Source: an uncultured Acidimicrobiales bacterium
Lineage (GTDB): Bacteria; Actinomycetota; Acidimicrobiia; Acidimicrobiales; SHLQ01
Length of the DNA stretch: 64,000 nucleotides
Assembly (NCBI GenBank): GCA_938015295.1
Contig: CALLQB010000023.1
Span: 1 to 64,000, forward strand
Reading direction: 5' to 3'
This document shows, one piece after another, positions 62,702 to 64,000 of this stretch (within the stretch, counting starts at the first letter, position 1; the number at the start of each line of letters is the position of its first letter). The position numbers were made by a program, and so were the translations under genes. The notes beneath the pieces were generated by a model. That model worked only from the letters and a program-made list of their open reading frames with translations. It was not told the origin of the DNA and did no database searches.

Positions 62702-63364
62702 ATGAGTGTGAAGGCACAGTCAGAGGCGCTGGCGAAGCTTCGACTTGAGTACGAAACATCAGGCCTGGAGCCAACCGACCTTGACGAAAATCCGATTCTG
62801 GCCTTCGACACTTGGCTGCGTCAGGCCACGGAAGCGAACTGCATCGAGCCCAACGCAATGGTGCTCAGCACGGTCGATGCCGAAGGCTGGCCAACCGCTC
62901 GCAACGTACTGCTGAAAGGCCTCGACGACCACGGGTTCGCGTTCTACACGAACTACAACAGCGAAAAAGGTCGAGCATTGGCGGCGACGAAGAAAGCTGC
63001 GTTGACATTCAGCTGGCTGCAATTGCACCGCCAGGTCCGTGTCAGCGGTACCTGCGAGCCAATCGGCGACGAACAGTCCGACACGTACTTTGCCATGCGG
63101 CCACGAGGCAGCCAGATCGGGGCTTGGGCCTCTGATCAGAGTCAGCCGGTGTCTAGCCGCGCTGAGCTCGAGGAGACGTTTGCCGAGACTGATACAGCGT
63201 GGGCCGGCCGCGAGATCAGCAGGCCGCCGCATTGGGGCGGCTATCTGGTGAGGCCGCTGAGGGTCGAGTTCTGGCAAGGACGCCCGAACCGGATGCACGA
63301 CAGAGTCGCCTACACCCTCACTCGGGGCGCCGAGACCTGGACTCGGTCACGACTCAACCCATAG
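62702..63364 (+). CDS. pdxH: Pyridoxine/pyridoxamine 5'-phosphate oxidase
   Basis: An FMN enzyme that makes pyridoxal phosphate. The 220 residues match the E. coli length. Signatures are NAMVLSTVDAEGWPTARNVL, YTNYNSEKGRALAA, LTFSWLQLHRQVRVSG, SQIGAWASDQSQPV and the C-terminal FWQGRPNRMHDRVAY with RLNP. ATG 62702 is chosen for the AAGGAG and GGAG just upstream. It is 19 bases after the MoaD-like gene and probably co-transcribed with it. Confidence 0.95.
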   Translation: MSVKAQSEALAKLRLEYETSGLEPTDLDENPILAFDTWLRQATEANCIEPNAMVLSTVDAEGWPTARNVLLKGLDDHGFAFYTNYNSEKGRALAATKKAALTFSWLQLHRQVRVSGTCEPIGDEQSDTYFAMRPRGSQIGAWASDQSQPVSSRAELEETFAETDTAWAGREISRPPHWGGYLVRPLRVEFWQGRPNRMHDRVAYTLTRGAETWTRSRLNP

Positions 63365-63380
63365 GCGACGAACTGCCCCG

Positions 63381-64000
63381 TCAGGCGGCGTCGTTGCGAA
63401 GGAATCGGTGCGTATGTCCGGCGTCGAGGTAGGTGGCGGCCTTATCGAAGTCCGCCGGTCGTGCGTAGAAGTACCCCTGGCCCATGTCGAAGCCGGCCGA
63501 GAAGATGAAGTCGTGGTCTTCGCGCGTCTCGACACCTTCGGCAAGAGCGGTGATGCCGAGCGACGAACACATCGCCGCGATCGTCCGGACGATCTGCGCG
63601 GCACCGTCGTCCTTGTTGATATCGGCGATAAACAAGCGATCGAGCTTCAAGATATCGAGCGGCAGGCGGTGAAGCAGGTTGAGTGACGAGAACCCCGAGC
63701 CGAAGTCATCGAGAGCGAGCCGCACGTCGAGCTCTTTGAGTGCGTGAAGATGTTTCAATGCCACATCGAAATCGAGCATCATCGCCGATTCAGTAATCTC
63801 GAGAACGAACCGGTTGGGGTCGAGACCAGTGTCGGCGAGCGCGTTGTAGACCGAGTCGACCACCTCGATCGATGCCAGCTGCCTCGGCGAAACATTCACG
63901 GTCACGTAGGGGTCGCTGTTGCTGACTTTTGAGAAACGGATCGCGTCGCGGCAGGCCTGACCAATCACATACGACCCGAGTCCGTCGATGCGGCCGCTTT
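63381..64000 (-). CDS. EAL domain protein (N-terminus beyond window edge)
   Basis: The C-terminal part of a c-di-GMP phosphodiesterase-type EAL domain. Visible blocks are SGRIDGLGSYVIGQACRDAI near the edge, VTVNVSPRQL, VLEITESAMM, DDFGSGFSSLNLL, ILKLDRLFI and AEGVETRED, so most catalytic and metal residues of this half are present. The EAL motif itself and any upstream domains lie outside the window. The frame is open through base 64000. It is convergent with pdxH. Confidence 0.92.
   Translation of the reverse strand, partial: SGRIDGLGSYVIGQACRDAIRFSKVSNSDPYVTVNVSPRQLASIEVVDSVYNALADTGLDPNRFVLEITESAMMLDFDVALKHLHALKELDVRLALDDFGSGFSSLNLLHRLPLDILKLDRLFIADINKDDGAAQIVRTIAAMCSSLGITALAEGVETREDHDFIFSAGFDMGQGYFYARPADFDKAATYLDAGHTHRFLRNDAA

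Overview
The window is an almost continuous, gene-dense stretch of an actinobacterial chromosome. Several features point to the class Acidimicrobiia or a close relative (inference, not tested by phylogeny): a moderately high GC content, a fourteen-gene nuoA-N operon, the rex-hemA-hemC-hemD block known from Streptomyces, mshA (mycothiol synthesis) followed by a YbjN-family gene, an RsiG-type protein with the c-di-GMP signature, and a BldC/excisionase-like small HTH gene downstream of proC. No rRNA, tRNA, insertion sequence, prophage or CRISPR array was found. No gene-free stretch exceeds 300 bases; the longest are 59716-59959 (a terminator plus non-coding DNA), 39253-39481 (a TetR-type operator) and 32254-32442 (a Rex-type operator).

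Layout. 1-1831: a two-component system (histidine kinase cut by the window edge, OmpR-type regulator). 1866-4501: a DUF1800/DUF1501 pair with a Tat signal. 4621-7778: a FIST sensor protein translationally coupled to a GAF-GGDEF-EAL protein. 7785-10058: a DM13 protein, a class V aminotransferase and a small membrane protein. 10065-32253: one large minus-strand block that reads, in transcription order, a membrane protein, an 8Fe ferredoxin, a split cytochrome b, a Rieske protein, a dihaem cytochrome c, an unknown membrane protein and then nuoA to nuoN. 32443-39243: an acyl-CoA carboxylase / acyl-CoA dehydrogenase cluster of the leucine or isoprenoid degradation type, bracketed by two TetR-type regulators. 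39482-40925: a membrane cytochrome c and a lipoprotein. 40936-44759: pgi, then an M14 deacylase coupled to a RimK-type ligase that carries a C-terminal RCK_C domain. 44780-54979: the haem group (hemL, hemB, then HAD, dehydratase and two membrane proteins, then hemD, hemC, hemA and rex). 55122-58404: an acyl-CoA ligase, a CAP protein, a 29-residue membrane peptide and a SAM hydrolase. 58538-64000: a small HTH protein, proC, YbjN, mshA, an RsiG-like protein, a MoaD-like protein, pdxH and an EAL protein cut by the window edge.

How it fits together. Two themes dominate. The first is respiration under redox control: complex I, a b6f-like bc complex and C5-pathway haem synthesis share the window with the NADH sensor Rex. 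An 18-base Rex-like operator lies just upstream of the bc/nuo block, and a weaker one lies in front of rex. The second is cyclic di-GMP: a GGDEF-EAL protein, a second EAL protein and an RsiG-like c-di-GMP-binding anti-sigma candidate occur in the same 64 kb, although no WhiG-type sigma gene is present here.

The most unusual structures are a roughly 145-residue Ala-rich coiled-coil insert in NuoL, a short PEHL motif shared by the cytochrome b C-terminal subunit and the membrane cytochrome c, the RimK-RCK_C fusion next to an M14 deacylase, and several short in-gene tandem repeats.
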